A stretch of 64,000 nt of DNA from Myotis daubentonii (GCF_963259705.1 NC_081844.1:49895501-49959500), one strand, 5' to 3'; shown: positions 34,414-46,199, numbered from the stretch's first letter. Notes: generated from the letters alone by a model not told the origin. Made by a program: numbers and translations.

Positions 34414-34691
34414 TTTTTTTTTTTTTTTTATTGCTTAAAGTATTACAAAGGGTATTACATATGTATCCATTTTATCCCCCCGCCCTAGACAGTCCCCTAG
34501 CCTCCCCTATCACCCAGTGTCTTATGTCCATTGGTTATGCTTATATGCATGCATACAAGTCCTTTAGTTGATCTCTTACCCCCCTACCTCCTGCCCCCCA
34601 ACCCTCCCCGGCCTTCCCGCTGCAGCTCGACAATCTGTTTGAGGCAGCTCTGCCTCTGTATCTATTATTGTTCAAAAGTTTATAATGGTCT

Positions 34692-37600
34692 CTATTGTCC
34701 ACGAATGAGTGAGATCATGTGGTATTTTTCCTTTATTGACTGGCTTATTTCACTTAGCATAATGCTCTCCAGTTCCATCCATGACGTTGCAAATGGTAAG
34801 AGTTCCTTCCTTTTTACAGCAGCATAGTATTCCATCGTGTAGATGTACCACAGTTTTCTAATCCATTCATCTACTGATGGGCACTTAGGCTGTTTCCAGA
34901 TCTTAGCTATGGTGAATTGTGCTGCTATGAACATAGGGGTGCATATATCCTTTCTGATTGGTGTTTCTGGTTTCTTGGGATATATTCCTAGAAGTGGGAT
35001 CACAGGGTCAAATGGGAGTTCCATTTTCAGTTTTTTAAGGAAACTCCATACTGTCTTCCATAGTGGCTGGACCAGTCTGCATTCCCACCAGCAGTGCACA
35101 AGTGTTCCTTTTTCTCCACATCCTCTCCAGCACTTGTCGTTTGTTGATTTGTTGATGATAGCCAGTCTGACAGGTGTGAGATGGTACCTCATTGCTGTTT
35201 TGATTTGCATCTCTCGGATGATTAGTGACTTTGAGCATGTTTTCATATGTCTCTTGGCTTTCTGAATGTCCTCTTTTGAAAGGTGTCTATTTAGGTCCTT
35301 TGCCCATATTTTGATTGGATTGTTTATCTTTCTTTTGTTAAGTTGTATGAGTTCCCTATAAATTTTGGAGATTAGGCCCTTATCAGATATGTCATTGGCA
35401 AATATGTTTTCCCACACAGTGGGTTTTCTCGTTGTTTTGTTGATGGTTTCTTTTGCTGTGCAGAAGCTTTTTATTTTGATGTAGTCCCATTTGTTCATTT
35501 TTTCTTTAGTTTCAAGTGCCCTAGGAGCTGTATCAGTGAAGAAATTGCTTCGGCATATGTCTGAGATTTTCTTGCCTTTGGATTCTTCTAGAATTTTTAT
35601 GGTATCCTGTCGTACATTTAAGTCCTTTATCCATTTTGAGTTTATTTTTGTGTATGGTGTAAGTTGGTGGTCTAGTTTCATTTTCTTGCATATATCTGTC
35701 CAATTTTCCCAACACCATTTATTGAAGAGACTATCTTGGCTCCATTGTATGTTCTTGCCTCCTTTGTCAAATATTAATTGAGCATATTGGTTCGGGCCGA
35801 TTTCTGGGCTCTCTATTCTATTCCATTGATCTATATGCCTATTCTTGTGCCAGTACCAGGCAGTTTTGAGAACAGTGGCTTTGTAATACAACTTGATATC
35901 TGGTATTGAGATCCCACCTACTTTGTTCTTTTTCAGGATTGCTGCAGCTATTCGGGGTCTTTTTTTATTCCAGATGAATTTTTGGAAAGTTCGTTCTAGA
36001 TCTCTGAAGTATGCTGTTGGTACTTTAATGGGAAGTGCGTTGAATTTATAGATTGTTTTGGGTAGTATGGACATTTTGATGATGTTGATTCTACCAATCC
36101 ATGAACACGGTATGTTCTTCCATCTGTTTATGTCTTCCTCTATGTCTTTTTTCAACGTCCTGTAGTTTTCTGAGTAGAGGTCTTTTACCTCTTTAGTTAA
36201 GTTTATTCCTAGGTAGCTTAGTTTTTTCGGTGCAATGGTAAACGGGATTGTTTTTATAATCTCTCTTTCTGAAAGTTCACTATTGGTGTATAGAAATGCC
36301 TCAGATTTCTTGGGGTTAATTTTGTATCCTGCTACATTGCCAAATTCATGTATTAAGTCTAGTAGCTTTTTGATGGAATCTCTAGGGTTTTGTATGTATA
36401 ATATCATGTCGTCTGCAAATAAGGACAGTTTTACTTCCTCTTTTCCAATTTGGATGCCTTTTATTTCTTCTTCTTGCCGAATTGCAATGGCTAACACTTC
36501 CAGTACTATGTTGAACAGGAGTGGTGAGAGGGGGCATCCCTGTCTTGTTCCTGTTCTTAGGGGAAATGGTGTTAGTTTTTGTCCGTTGAGTATGATGTTG
36601 GCTGTGGGCCTGTCATATATGGCTTTTATTATGTTGAGGTATGATCCTTCTACTCCCACCTTGCTGAGAGTTTTTATCAAAAATGGGTGTTGAATTTTGT
36701 CAAATGCTTTTTCTGCATCAATTGATATGACCATGTGGTTTTTTTCTTTCAATTTGTTTATGTGATGTATCACGTTTATTGATTTGCGGATATTGTACCA
36801 TCCTTGCATCCCTGGGATAAATCCTACTTGGTCATGGTGTATGATCTTTCTGATGTACTGCTGGATCCGATTTGCTAAGATTTTGTTGAGGATTTTGGCA
36901 TCTATGTTCATGAGGGATATTGGCCTGTAATTCTCTTTCATTGTGTTGTCTTTACCTGGTTTTGGTATTAGGGTGATGCTGGCTTCATAGAATGAGCTTG
37001 GAAGTGTTCCTTCCTCTTGAATTTTTTGTAGTAGTCTGAGGAGGATAGGTTTTAGTTCTTCCTTGAATGTTTGGTAAAACTCCCCTGTGAAGCCGTCTGG
37101 TCCTGGGCTTTTGTTTGATGGAAGCTTTTTGATGACTGCTTCAATTTCTTCCATAGTTATTGGCCTGTTGAGATTTTTAGATTCTTCCTGATTGAGTTTT
37201 GGAATGCTGTATTTTTCTAGGAATTTGTCCATTTCCTCCAGGTTGTCTAGTTTGTTGGAGTAAAGCTGTCCATAGTATTTTTTAACAATCATTTGTATTT
37301 CTGTGGGGTCTGTTGTTATTTCGCCTCTATCGTTTCTGATTTTATTTATTTGGGTCCTCTCTCTCTGCTTCTTGGTGAGTCTGGCTAGAGGTTTATCAAT
37401 CTTGTTTATCCTTTCAAAGAACCAGCTCTTGGTTTCATTGATTTTCTGTATTGTTTTTTTGGTCTCTATGTCATTTATTTCTGCTCTAATCTTTATTATC
37501 TCCTTCCTTCTGCTCACTCTGGGGTTTTCTTGTTGCTCTCTTTCTAATTCTTTGAGTTGTAGAGTTAGATGATTTACTACCATTTTTTCTTGTTTTTTGA

Positions 37601-38513
37601 GATAGGCCTGTAGAGCTATAAACTTCCCTCTCAGGACTGCTTTCAATGTGTCCCATAGGTTTTGGATTGTTGTGTTTTCATTGTCATTAGTTTCCAGGAT
37701 GTTTTTAATTTCTTCTTTGATCTCATTGGTAACCCAATCAATATTTAATAGCATGCTATTCAGCTTCCAGGTGTTTGAGTATTTTGGGTTGTTTTTATTG
37801 TAGTTTATTTCTAATATTATGCCATCGTGGTCTGCGAAGACGCTTTTTATGATTTCAATCTTCTTGAATTTGGGGATACTTTGCTTGTGACCCAATATGT
37901 GGTCTATTTTTGAATATGTCCCATGAGCACCTGAGAAGAACGTATATTCTCTGGCTTTGGGGTGAAGTGTTCTGAAGATGTCTATTAAGTCCATCTGATC
38001 TAGTGAGTCATTTAGGATTGCTGTATCTTTGCTGATTGTTTGTCTATAGGACTTATCCAGTGCTGTCAATGGTGTATTAAAGTCCCCTACTATGATTGTA
38101 TTGTTGTCGATCTCTCCTTTGATATTTTCCAGGAGTTTTTTTATGAATTTGGGTGCTCCTACATTGGGTGCATATATGTTTACCAGGGTTATATCTTCTT
38201 GTTGTATTGATCCCTTTAGTATTATGAAGTGGCCTTCCTTATCTCTTGTTAAGGCCTTCACTTTGAGGTCTATTTTGTCCGATATAAGTATTGCTACCCC
38301 AGCTTTCTTTTCCTTTCCATTTGCCTGAAAGATATTTTTCCATCCTTTCACTTTTAGTCTGTGTGAGTCCCTTCTAATGAGGTGGGTTTCTTGTAGACAG
38401 CAGATGTATGGGTCATGTTTTTTTATCCATTCAGCCACTCGATGTCTTTTGGTTGGAGCATTTAGTCCGTTTACGTTTAAAGTTATTATTGAAAGGTACT
38501 TGTTTGTAGCCAT
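34692..38513 (-). CDS. L1 ORF2p: endonuclease-reverse transcriptase
   Basis: The 1273-codon frame is close to the usual 1275 of mammalian ORF2p. Role: nicks target DNA and copies L1 (or SINE) RNA at the nick. An APE-type endonuclease fills the first ~240 residues: LNVNGLN (Asn13), QETHL (Glu42), GDFNTPL near 145, KIDHI near 205, ADHDG near 230. The reverse transcriptase holds SPGPDGF, the [15 protein letters not shown] motif and the catalytic FADD near residue 700. The C-terminus keeps CX3CX7HX4C ([18 protein letters not shown]). The start MATNKYLS lies 55 bp past the natural ORF1 stop. I see no stop or missing catalytic residue; activity is untested. Confidence 0.96.
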   Translation of the reverse strand: MATNKYLSIITLNVNGLNAPTKRHRVAEWIKKHDPYICCLQETHLIRRDSHRLKVKGWKNIFQANGKEKKAGVAILISDKIDLKVKALTRDKEGHFIILKGSIQQEDITLVNIYAPNVGAPKFIKKLLENIKGEIDNNTIIVGDFNTPLTALDKSYRQTISKDTAILNDSLDQMDLIDIFRTLHPKAREYTFFSGAHGTYSKIDHILGHKQSIPKFKKIEIIKSVFADHDGIILEINYNKNNPKYSNTWKLNSMLLNIDWVTNEIKEEIKNILETNDNENTTIQNLWDTLKAVLRGKFIALQAYLKKQEKMVVNHLTLQLKELEREQQENPRVSRRKEIIKIRAEINDIETKKTIQKINETKSWFFERINKIDKPLARLTKKQRERTQINKIRNDRGEITTDPTEIQMIVKKYYGQLYSNKLDNLEEMDKFLEKYSIPKLNQEESKNLNRPITMEEIEAVIKKLPSNKSPGPDGFTGEFYQTFKEELKPILLRLLQKIQEEGTLPSSFYEASITLIPKPGKDNTMKENYRPISLMNIDAKILNKILANRIQQYIRKIIHHDQVGFIPGMQGWYNIRKSINVIHHINKLKEKNHMVISIDAEKAFDKIQHPFLIKTLSKVGVEGSYLNIIKAIYDRPTANIILNGQKLTPFPLRTGTRQGCPLSPLLFNIVLEVLAIAIRQEEEIKGIQIGKEEVKLSLFADDMILYIQNPRDSIKKLLDLIHEFGNVAGYKINPKKSEAFLYTNSELSEREIIKTIPFTIAPKKLSYLGINLTKEVKDLYSENYRTLKKDIEEDINRWKNIPCSWIGRINIIKMSILPKTIYKFNALPIKVPTAYFRDLERTFQKFIWNKKRPRIAAAILKKNKVGGISIPDIKLYYKATVLKTAWYWHKNRHIDQWNRIESPEIGPNQYAQLIFDKGGKNIQWSQDSLFNKWCWENWTDICKKMKLDHQLTPYTKINSKWIKDLNVRQDTIKILEESKGKKISDICRSNFFTDTAPRALETKEKMNKWDYIKIKSFCTAKETINKTTRKPTVWENIFANDISDKGLISKIYRELIQLNKRKINNPIKIWAKDLNRHLSKEDIQKAKRHMKTCSKSLIIREMQIKTAMRYHLTPVRLAIINKSTNDKCWRGCGEKGTLVHCWWECRLVQPLWKTVWSFLKKLKMELPFDPVIPLLGIYPKKPETPIRKDICTPMFIAAQFTIAKIWKQPKCPSVDEWIRKLWYIYTMEYYAAVKRKELLPFATSWMELESIMLSEISQSIKEKYHMISLIRGQ

Positions 38514-38568
38514 TTCTTTTTGTGTGTGTGTGTGTCTGTTTTCTTTCTGAGCTTTTTATTTCTTCTTT

Positions 38569-39543
38569 TTATACCAGTCCCTTTAGCATTCCTTGCATTG
38601 CTGGCTTGGTGGTGACAAACTCCCTTAGTCTTTTTTTGTCTGTGAAGCTTCTTATTTCCCCTTCAAGTTTGAATGATAGCCTTGCTGGATAGAGTATTCT
38701 TGGATTCAGTCCTTTGCTTTGCATCACTTTGTAAATTTCAGACTATTCTTTTCTGGCCTGATGTGTTTCTGTTGAGAAGTCATTTGACAATCTAATGGGA
38801 GATCCCTTGTATGTAACTTTCCGTCTCTCTCTTGCAGCCTGTAAGATTCTCTCTTTGTCCTGAACATTTGCCATGGTGATTATGATGTGTCTTGGTGTGG
38901 GTCTTTTCGGGTTCACCTTGTTTGGGACTCTCTGGGCTTGTGTGACTTTTTTCTTCCCCACCTCAGGAAAGTTTTCTGATATTATTTCTTCGAGTAGGTT
39001 TTCTAATCCTTGTTCATCTTTCTGTTGTTCTGGTACTCCTATTATTCGTATGTTGTTTCGTTTCATGTTGTCCCAAAGCTCCCTTAGGCTCTCCTCCTGT
39101 CTTTTAATTTTTTTCTCCAATTGCAGTACATTTTGGGTGTGTTTTGCTTCCTTGTCTTCTAATTCACTTATTCGGTCCTCCGCTTCTCCTAGTCTACTGT
39201 TGATACTTTCAATGGAGTTTTTCATTGCAGCTATATCACTCTTCATTTCTTCTTGGGTCTTACTTAGGTTGTTGATTTTTTCATCTGTTTCTTCTAACTT
39301 CTTCCATATGTTATCGATTTTTTCATCTGTTTCTTCTAGCTTCTTCCATATGTTATCGATTTTTTCATCTGTTTCTTCTTGCTTCTTGCAGAGGTTGTCG
39401 ATTTTTTCCTCCATCCGGTTTATGCACTCTAGGATCCTTATTCTGAATTCTTTATCTGTCATGTTGCATGCCTCTGTATTACTTAGCTGCTTTTCTGGAG
39501 AGTCCTCCTTCTCTTTCCTTTGGGGGTTTCTTTGTCTACCCAT
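38569..39543 (-). pseudogene. L1 ORF1p with one premature stop
   Basis: ORF1p is the RNA-binding trimeric chaperone of the L1 particle. The start is placed at MGRQRN (39543), which matches MRRQRN of the other ORF1 at 47042; an in-frame ATG lies six codons upstream (39561). The coiled coil spans about residues 40-140 and contains tandem 14-residue units (ETDEKIDNIWKKLE). The RRM follows with NNIRIIGVPE, then RHIIITMANVQDKERIL. A TAG at 38743-38745 stands where related ORF1s have a Trp codon (QARREW); the same frame continues 57 codons to a TAA at 38569-38571 through recognisable C-terminal-domain sequence (ILYPARLSF). The stop removes most of the C-terminal domain needed for RNA binding. Confidence 0.93.
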
Positions 39544-39968
39544 GTTTGATCTCACTGACATATCTAGACGTTGAGTTGTTCAGTGGTTGCTCCCTTGGTG
39601 GCAGTGACTCCTTGGTCTGTGGTTGCTCTTCGGGCGGTTGTGGTAGCAGCTGCTCTTCAGTTGGCAGCAGCTCCTCTGGTGGGTGCTGTTCACAGCTGTG
39701 GTGGCTCTTCCGGCTGGTGGGGCAAGGTTTCACGTACAGCTGCTCTTCCTCAGCAGAGGATGAGGTGCTCAGGAGGTTGCTGTTGCTTGGATCTGCTTAC
39801 CAGGGGAGTTCTGCTCTTCCCGGCTGTAAACCCTCTCACCAGCTGAGCAATTTCGCCAATTCGGTGTGAGTGTTACTAGCTTCAGCTGCTCGTTCCATTT
39901 GCTCCGGGACACGACCTGGGACACGTCTGCCTATATCGCCGCCATCTTGGTTCCTCCTATATCCACTC
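39544..39968 (-). promoter_or_regulatory. L1 5' UTR / internal promoter
   Basis: About 425 bp upstream of ORF1. In L1 this region drives pol II transcription from its first base. It starts GGAACCAAGATGGCGGCG; the plus strand has CGCCGCCATCTTGG, a YY1-type site (CCATCTT) as in the first bases of other mammalian L1s. The rest is rich in AGCAGCTG/GAGCAGC-like imperfect repeats. Long frames on the plus strand here (133 and 91 codons) are antisense artefacts. Confidence 0.8.
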
Positions 39969-39983
39969 GAGGTTCAATTTCTT

Positions 39984-40129
39984 AATGACCGGTTTGGTAG
40001 TATAGTGCATATGGCCAGCTATCAGTCCAGATATAAGGATTATGTATTTTGTCTGCCAAGAGCATCTCCTCCTGCTGAAAAAGGCTCTCCCCCGCACCAC
40101 AGTTAAGCAATCCTATACTATATAATCTA
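39984..40129 (+). mobile_element. Helitron, right part of the split element
   Basis: It continues the sequence cut at 34413 (AATGACCGGTTTGGTAGTAT onward). A short frame from the ATG at 40013 reads MASYQSRYKDYVFCLPRAS and stops soon after; it could be a remnant of a Helitron gene or chance. A second TCCTATACTATATAATC start-like phrase occurs at 40111, just before the next Helitron. Confidence 0.6.
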
Positions 40130-40450
40130 TCTATACTAATAAAAGGGTAATATGCTAATTAGACTGTGTCGACCGGCCATCTTCCAAATATCCGACTTCC
40201 TTCCAGACAAAGCCATGATAGTAGGGGCAAAGAGGGCAGTTGGGCATGAGATCAGACCTGCAGGGGAGGGCAGTTGGGGGCAATATCAGGCCAGCAGGGG
40301 AGGGCAGTTAGGGGCAATCAGGCAGGCAAGCAGGTGATTGGTTAGGAATTAGCGGTCCCAGATTGCAAGAGGGATGTCCCCGATTGGAGAGGGTGCAGGC
40401 TTAGGGAACCCCCCCACCCTGTGCATGAATTTTGTGCACCGGGCCACTAG
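40130..40450 (+). mobile_element. Short non-autonomous Helitron, 321 bp
   Basis: It starts TCTATACTAATAAAAGGGTA and ends GTGCATGAATTTTGTGCAC, CGGGCCACTAG, followed by T. The interior has short tandem phrases (GGGGAGGGCAGTT...GGGGCAAT, two copies). No coding capacity. It directly abuts the split Helitron. Confidence 0.93.
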
Positions 40451-40451
40451 T

Positions 40452-41028
40452 AAGTAATTAATTTCCCAGCTCCTGGAAGAGAAAGAGGGAAAATAAAATC
40501 CCACCCTAATATAACGTTCTCCAAGTGGACCAACCCTTTGGATGATTACAAAATTCATTAATTTCCTTAAATAATCTCTTTAAATATTAGTGAGGTTCTG
40601 GTGATAATACTGATGCATCTAGATTGTCTTTATAGGGTACAGCTGCTCATTACAGATCAATGAGATATTATTGGATTGGTCTCCTGGTGGTCTCATTTTG
40701 TAACTGATACTTGCTCCTTTATTTTATTATCCAAAATTTACCTCCATCCTCAGTAATACATTGTATCCATAAAAATTTCCATGTCCTAATTCCAAAATAC
40801 CACCTAGGGCTTAAGTGTCTAACACTGAAACCTGAGGAAGGGGACTTGCCTGTGTGAAGTCAGGTTTGTCACATAGCCTAAGGTCTGAGAAGACAAGGTT
40901 TCTGCCTCAAATAATTCTCTAACTGTCTGATTTACTACCCGGCTTAGGGAAGACATTCACCATGTTCTCTTCTAGAAGGTATCATTAGCTCTTTATGTCC
41001 TTGCTTGAGCAATGAGGGCTAATATATA
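40452..41028. other. No gene; second copy of unclassified repeat pair
   Basis: 40745-40860 and 40935-40990 match parts of 33595-33735 (CCATGTCCTAATTCCAAAAT, GTCTAACACTGAAACCTGAG) but in a different order, as if cut from a tandemly repeated unit. Family unknown. Confidence 0.45.
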
Positions 41029-41152
41029 GAGTGTCCCAAAAAATGTATATACACAATTTAACTATAAAGGCTGTGTTTATTTAAAATACATTTCATTTCC
41101 AAAATTGAACTATCAGTTGTTAAAGTGTGTATACATTTTTTGGAACACCTTG
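41029..41152. mobile_element. Mariner-type MITE, 124 bp
   Basis: Ends GAGTGTCCCAAAAAATGTAT and AAGTGTGTATACATTTTTTG followed by GAACACCTTG form an inverted repeat of about 27 bp with mismatches, flanked by TA. AT-rich centre. The right terminus recurs as an isolated fragment near 59212. Confidence 0.8.
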
Positions 41153-41154
41153 TA

Positions 41155-43143
41155 GTTAAGATTGTGCAAGGGAGATGGAAGTCCCATTGTCAACCAGATA
41201 TCCTGGAGTAAAGTCGCTGAGAATTTTGCATAAACCTAAAAAAAAAAAAAAACACATTTAAGAAAGTGTCTTACTCTCCAAATATATTTATCTTCGTAAA
41301 GTTGGTGCGACAAGGCCAGAGGGTAAGAAAATCTTTCTGGACCTGTGTTTAATATATCTCCTCAAGAACAGTAGAGAAGATTGGAGGAAGATCATTCTTT
41401 AGAGACACAGACAGTTGGAACCTATGCACATAGGTAGAAGGAAGATGACTTGCTCTGAAGAACACCAGAGAGATTCAGGATGTGGAGACTGCCACTCTGT
41501 AGAGAACTGCGGTTAGTGACAGTATGAAAAATGGAAGGAAGTGAAGGCTGAAGGTCCATACTGAATTAGTTGACCTTTTGTTCTACTCAGTTCACAGGTG
41601 CCCAATCTCATCCCCCTTCCCCCACCCCCCTCCATCCCACAGGCAAGAAAGCATACATCTGAGGATAGAGAATCTAAGAAAGAGTAATACAGATACTCAG
41701 AACTTACAGCCATCAGAAGTGAAGAGGATAAATGAGGAATAGAGTATTAAAATGGAAAATGGGAATAATGGTATTTGCATAAAGAAAGACTAGCCAAATA
41801 TTAAATCCTCTATCACTATGCTAACCAGAAAACATCTAAAAGCAGCCATTGTGGAGAACCAGCCTCTACTTCAATTGATGTATACTAAGTAAAAAGACAA
41901 ACAAACAAAAGTAACAAATAAAGTTGGAAGGAAGGGGAAGGAAGGCAGGCAGGCTCAGGTCCATAAACAGGGCAAAGGAACTGTGACTTTTTGTTTTAAT
42001 TAGAGAGGCTGTCCTCAACAACCTGATGATCCTTTCTTAATTTTGATTGCACAGATTAAGCAATATGCTTGTTAGTTGCTTGAGGGATGCCATGCACTAT
42101 TAACCACCTCCTACATCGCTGTAAGTCTTTGTAGGTCAAACATCCTTGGCTGCCACTTTGACCTTGCCATGTGTTGCAGTGATTTCCTCCACAGTTAAAT
42201 GCTGTTACCAGCCTCTAATGTTTAGGGCGTATCTATCCACCTTCTACTTGTTAAGTCTAGGCTTTCAATTGCTTCTATTGTCAGTCCTGCCCTAGAAAGC
42301 AGAGCCACTACTAAACTTAGTGATGCTGGTGTCCTCAGCACTAATTCATCATTGCTTTGGAAAATGATGCAGAGTGAAACATAGCCTTTTGGAATTTTCC
42401 AACTTTGCATACTATAGGCACTCCTAATACATACATGCCTATGTACACCTCCTTCTTCTATAGTCTGTCACTATGGTACCAAGTGTGCTACTTTTATCTT
42501 AATATAGATCTTGATTTCCCTGTACTTCTGGTGGGATGTCCTAGCATTACGTTTGCATAGTTTTTCTTGGCCTTACTGGGGTATTAAATCCTACATCCCA
42601 AAGGGGTCTTCACATCAATAAGCTACTTTTTACCAAAAATTAATTAAATCTCTCTTTTTACACAGCTCCTGCCAATATATGCTTCCATAGTTTCTAAGGG
42701 CTATCGTCCCTTTCCTCCTTCAGCAGATCTAGCACATCGCAGCCAGGTTACACTGTGACTTAACCCAACTATTGACCATGTGTGGCAGATTTTGCCAAAG
42801 TGCATGTTATCTTACAAGTGGGAGGCATCTGCATCATCTTCAAGCAATGGCAGAGCTCCAGCCCTTAGGGCAGAGAAGTGAGTCATTTCTGCAGGCTCAC
42901 AGAGTTCAGATAAAAAAACTAAAGGTTCAAGAATTTTGACTCATCAACACATGTATCAGCATCTCAGGCTTTCATAAACAGGGCCCTGACTTTCACATGG
43001 AAGATCTACCTTGATTGAGAGTTAAATCTTCTTTGGAGCTTTCTTTACTCTTTTGTTGCAGGAAAAGAGTGCCCCTTTATATGCTACTAAGGAGGCCTTT
43101 AACTTTTATAGTTAGCTTCTAATTGATAATCATTCAGTATTAT
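41155..43143. other. No gene; possible ancient retrovirus-like internal sequence
   Basis: The segment 42000-43140 is less AT-rich and has the phrasing of an old MaLR/ERVL-type internal region (for example TTTTGCCAAAGTGCATGTTA, ATCATCTTCAAGCAATGGCA), as far as I can recall. All frames are broken. This assignment is weak. 41155-42000 shows nothing recognisable. Confidence 0.3.
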
Positions 43144-43350
43144 TTTTTTTACTGATTTCATAGAGGAAGGGAGAGAGATAGATAGAAACATCAATGATGA
43201 AAGAGAATCATTCACTGGCAGCCTCCTGCACACCCTCTACTACGAGGATCTAGCCCGCAACCCAGGAATGTTCCCCCAGTCGAAATCGAACCTGGGACCC
43301 TCCAGTCCCCAGGTCGACGCTCTCTCCACTAAGCTAAACCGGCCAGAGCT
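43144..43350 (-). mobile_element. Ves-type SINE, reverse
   Basis: On the minus strand: GCTCTGGCCGGTTTAGCTTA head, B-box GGTTCGATTTC, body CAGGAGGCTGCCAGTGAATG and the CTCTCTTTCATC region, ending in an A-run. Target TCATTCAGTATT on the left and TCATTCACTATT on the right. Confidence 0.9.
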
Positions 43351-43359
43351 CATTCACTA

Positions 43360-44383
43360 TTTTTATTTACCTTGATATGAGAGCACCAATTGAGCAGAGT
43401 AATAACCACCCAATTAAATTGTATTTATAGTTACTAGTTCCTCCATTTCTCTAAATCTCTGATATATAAGTTATATCCTAGGTAAAGTCCAGTTAGTTTG
43501 CAAAAGAAAGTTTATTCAGAGCACACAGTCAGGCATAATGCTGAGGAAAGCATAGGTATAGCCACCACCTTCCTCTTTACTTGATTCACTCTAACTTATC
43601 CTTTAGCTTTTCCCATAAATGCCAATTACTCAAGGAAGTGTGTAGATAGTGTTGAGTTCTTCTTCCACAGGATTAATATATCCAGTACTGTAGTACCCAA
43701 AAGCAACTTGAGGTTAGGCTCCATGTCTGCCTTATACATTGTTAGTTATAGCTCTACAAGATAGCACAGTGCCAGAGATCTAATAAATAATGAAGATTGG
43801 TTTACAGAATAAGTCAATACAGTTTGACACTATGACTTTTTATTGTCTAGATGTCCCTTGATACAATGTGCTGTCCTCATCAGAAAATAAAATAGGTGTG
43901 AGGTAACTTATAAAGATATTCAGTAGATTTAGTGACAAATCTCTTCATGCATCTGTAGTGTGACTAGACAACATCCTCTAACGCTACTTTTGAGAGCTAG
44001 CTATATATATATATCGTATAAACGTCATGTGTTATTTTATTTATTAAGTTTACAGGCTTTTAATTTAGGATCTGACAGCACTGTCACCATTGTTAAAAAA
44101 ATGCACAACTCCTCACATTATCTAAAAGGACACTGTGATGAACTAGCTGTCTTACTCATTTTCTGACTGTCCAATGAGTCATAATATTTCCTGTCAAAAA
44201 TCTTTTGTCTCATTTTTACTAACTAAATGCTTAAACAGCTGATTTTTTATGGAAATGGAAAGATGCTGAAAGTGGTTTGAAAGTTCATATAAACCTAGTC
44301 TATTTTATAAGGTACAATTATTTGGAATGAATTCTCCAGAGTATTATGTCAATGAACAAATTATTTCATCTCCTTATTTAATA
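43360..44383. other. No gene; AT-rich DNA
   Basis: A (TA)n run at 44002-44013 and AT-rich sequence. The 68-codon frame at 43960 has no support. Confidence 0.45.
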
Positions 44384-44576
44384 CTAGAGGTGCAGTGCAT
44401 GAAATTCATGTGTGGGTAGGGGCCCGAGGCCTGGCTGGTGATCAAGGATGATTGGTACCTTCCTTCACTCCATGCCGCCCCCTGGTGGTCAGTGAACATC
44501 ATAGTGAGCGATCGAACTCCCAGTCTCCCAAACTCCTGAGGGGACACTTTGCATATTAGCCTTTTATACATAGAGA
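44384..44576 (-). mobile_element. Short Helitron, reverse, about 193 bp
   Basis: On the minus strand it starts near TCTATGTATAAAAGGCTAAT and ends with an imperfect 3' hairpin (CATGAATTTCATGCACTGCA) and CCTCTAG. It contains the phrase CTGACCACCAGGGGGCGGCA, also seen in the Helitron at 51195. The exact 5' base is uncertain by two. Confidence 0.9.
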
Positions 44577-44579
44577 TAG

Positions 44580-45836
44580 TTATGCTCTAAATATGTGCTT
44601 ATATATACATACATATGCATGTTATATATAAACACACCACTGTGTATACATATACACACATACAATTGTAATTATATATTCAAAACAAAAATATTTTCTT
44701 TCTTTTAGCATCCACTCTGAAAGTCCTATATAAACACTGAATCTATCCTTCGATTTGTGGAGAGAATATCCATCCTGGTGTTGCTCTTTGAAACTATTAA
44801 CTATAAATCTGGTGCCCAACCTTTTTCCACTTATCTTAGATCAATTCAACCTATCATAAATAGATGGCTTCTGGAATTTGCCTTCTTTTGTTTTGTATAT
44901 ATGTCCTATGGAGAATTTCAAAGTTTATTGCATCTGAAATATAATCATAATGGTTTTTCAGGACTTTATAATTACAAATACAGGCAAACTATGTAGAGCT
45001 AAATACAAATTATGGCTTAGATTTGCTGGTAATGAAACTGCACAAGAAACTAGAACATTTTGATATATGTCAAAAGCAGTCTTAAATTTATAAAATATGT
45101 AGAATTCATTGTAGATCATTGATTTGTTCCAGTATCAGCCACATTATCACATTTTGCTATTATCCCAAAGGGCATGCTGACCTATCTGATTTAATTTTCT
45201 ATTCTGCAAGTTAAAGTTTTTTTTTAGCCAATATTTAACAAAATTTTCAATTAGGAGTGAAAAAATATGTTTTAGTATTTATTTCTTCATGAATGTAACT
45301 ATACAATCTAGTTTTAGTTTAGTTTGTTTTTCTTCAGGCATATCAATGTTCCAATTATAAATCCATAAAAAAGTAATCTGTTGGAAGGTTTATTCTCTTG
45401 TGTGAAATTTGACTGTCATGGTTATTTAGTAGGTCATCCATGCTTATCTAAAGAATTCTGAAGGCAAAATTGGCTGTGTTATTTCAAATTGTTCTGAAAG
45501 GTCAAGAATAATATTTTCAACTGAGCATTTCAATCTCTCATTTTAAAAGCATTAATTACTCATTTGAATTAATACTATAATTATAGAGTATAAAGACAGA
45601 TATATATGTAATATTTATCATTGACACAAAGTAGAGGTGTCATAGATTTCTGTGTGCTTCCTAACTATTTCTGACACCTCCGGGAATTCCTGTGATAATT
45701 GTTAAATATTTAGAGATTCCTAAAATACTAACAATTAATGTGCAAAATGCTTGATTATTCTGTCACTCCTAACTTCTAAGTACTAGTAACAAGTGAATAT
45801 AACATATACATGTATGTGTGTACTCATAAATGAAAG
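44580..45836. other. No gene; AT-rich DNA with TATA-type simple repeats
   Basis: 44595-44675 is rich in ATATATACATAC and CACACATAC. The remainder is unremarkable AT-rich sequence. Confidence 0.5.
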
Positions 45837-46199
45837 GTACATAAATTTTTTTATATTATTAAATCTTTATTGTTCAGATTATTACATTTGTTCCTCTTCT
45901 TCCCTCCCATAACTCCCCTCCTCCCAGTTCCCACCCCACCCTCCGCCCTCACTCCCCACCCACTGTCCTCATCCATAGGTGCATGATTTTTGTCCAGTCT
46001 CTTCCCGCATCTCCCACACCTCTTTCCCCCCCAAGAATAGTCAGTCCATTCCCTTTCTATATCCCTGATTCTATTATGATCACCAGTTCATTCTGTACAT
46101 CAGATTATTTATTCACTTGATTCTTAGATTCACTTGTTGATAGATGCATGTTTGTTGTTCATAATTTGTATCTTTACCTTTTTCTTCTTCTTCCTCTTC

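Larger units (their letters stand above)
34414..39968 (-). mobile_element. Full-length L1 retrotransposon, 5.56 kb
   Basis: The minus-strand L1 is complete. Its 5' end reads GGAGGAACCAAGATGGCGGCG (39950 region), then about 425 bp of 5' UTR, ORF1, a 55-bp spacer with a CA run, ORF2, a G-rich 3' UTR, AATAAA and an A-tail (plus-strand T-run 34412-34429). The 15-bp duplication GAGGTTCAATTTCTT lies at 34399-34413 and 39969-39983. The inferred nick TTTCTT/AA fits the L1 endonuclease preference. ORF2 is open along its full length; ORF1 has one in-frame stop. The element looks young but is probably not autonomous. Confidence 0.97.

Noticed and set aside
38873..39574. 233-codon plus-strand frame rich in Ser/Phe
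   Set aside because: It is the antisense shadow of L1 ORF1; the minus strand carries the real ORF1 with recognisable domains.
42000..43140. Ancient MaLR/ERVL internal region
   Set aside because: The phrasing is reminiscent, but I could not confirm any LTR or frame, so it is not listed as a mobile element.
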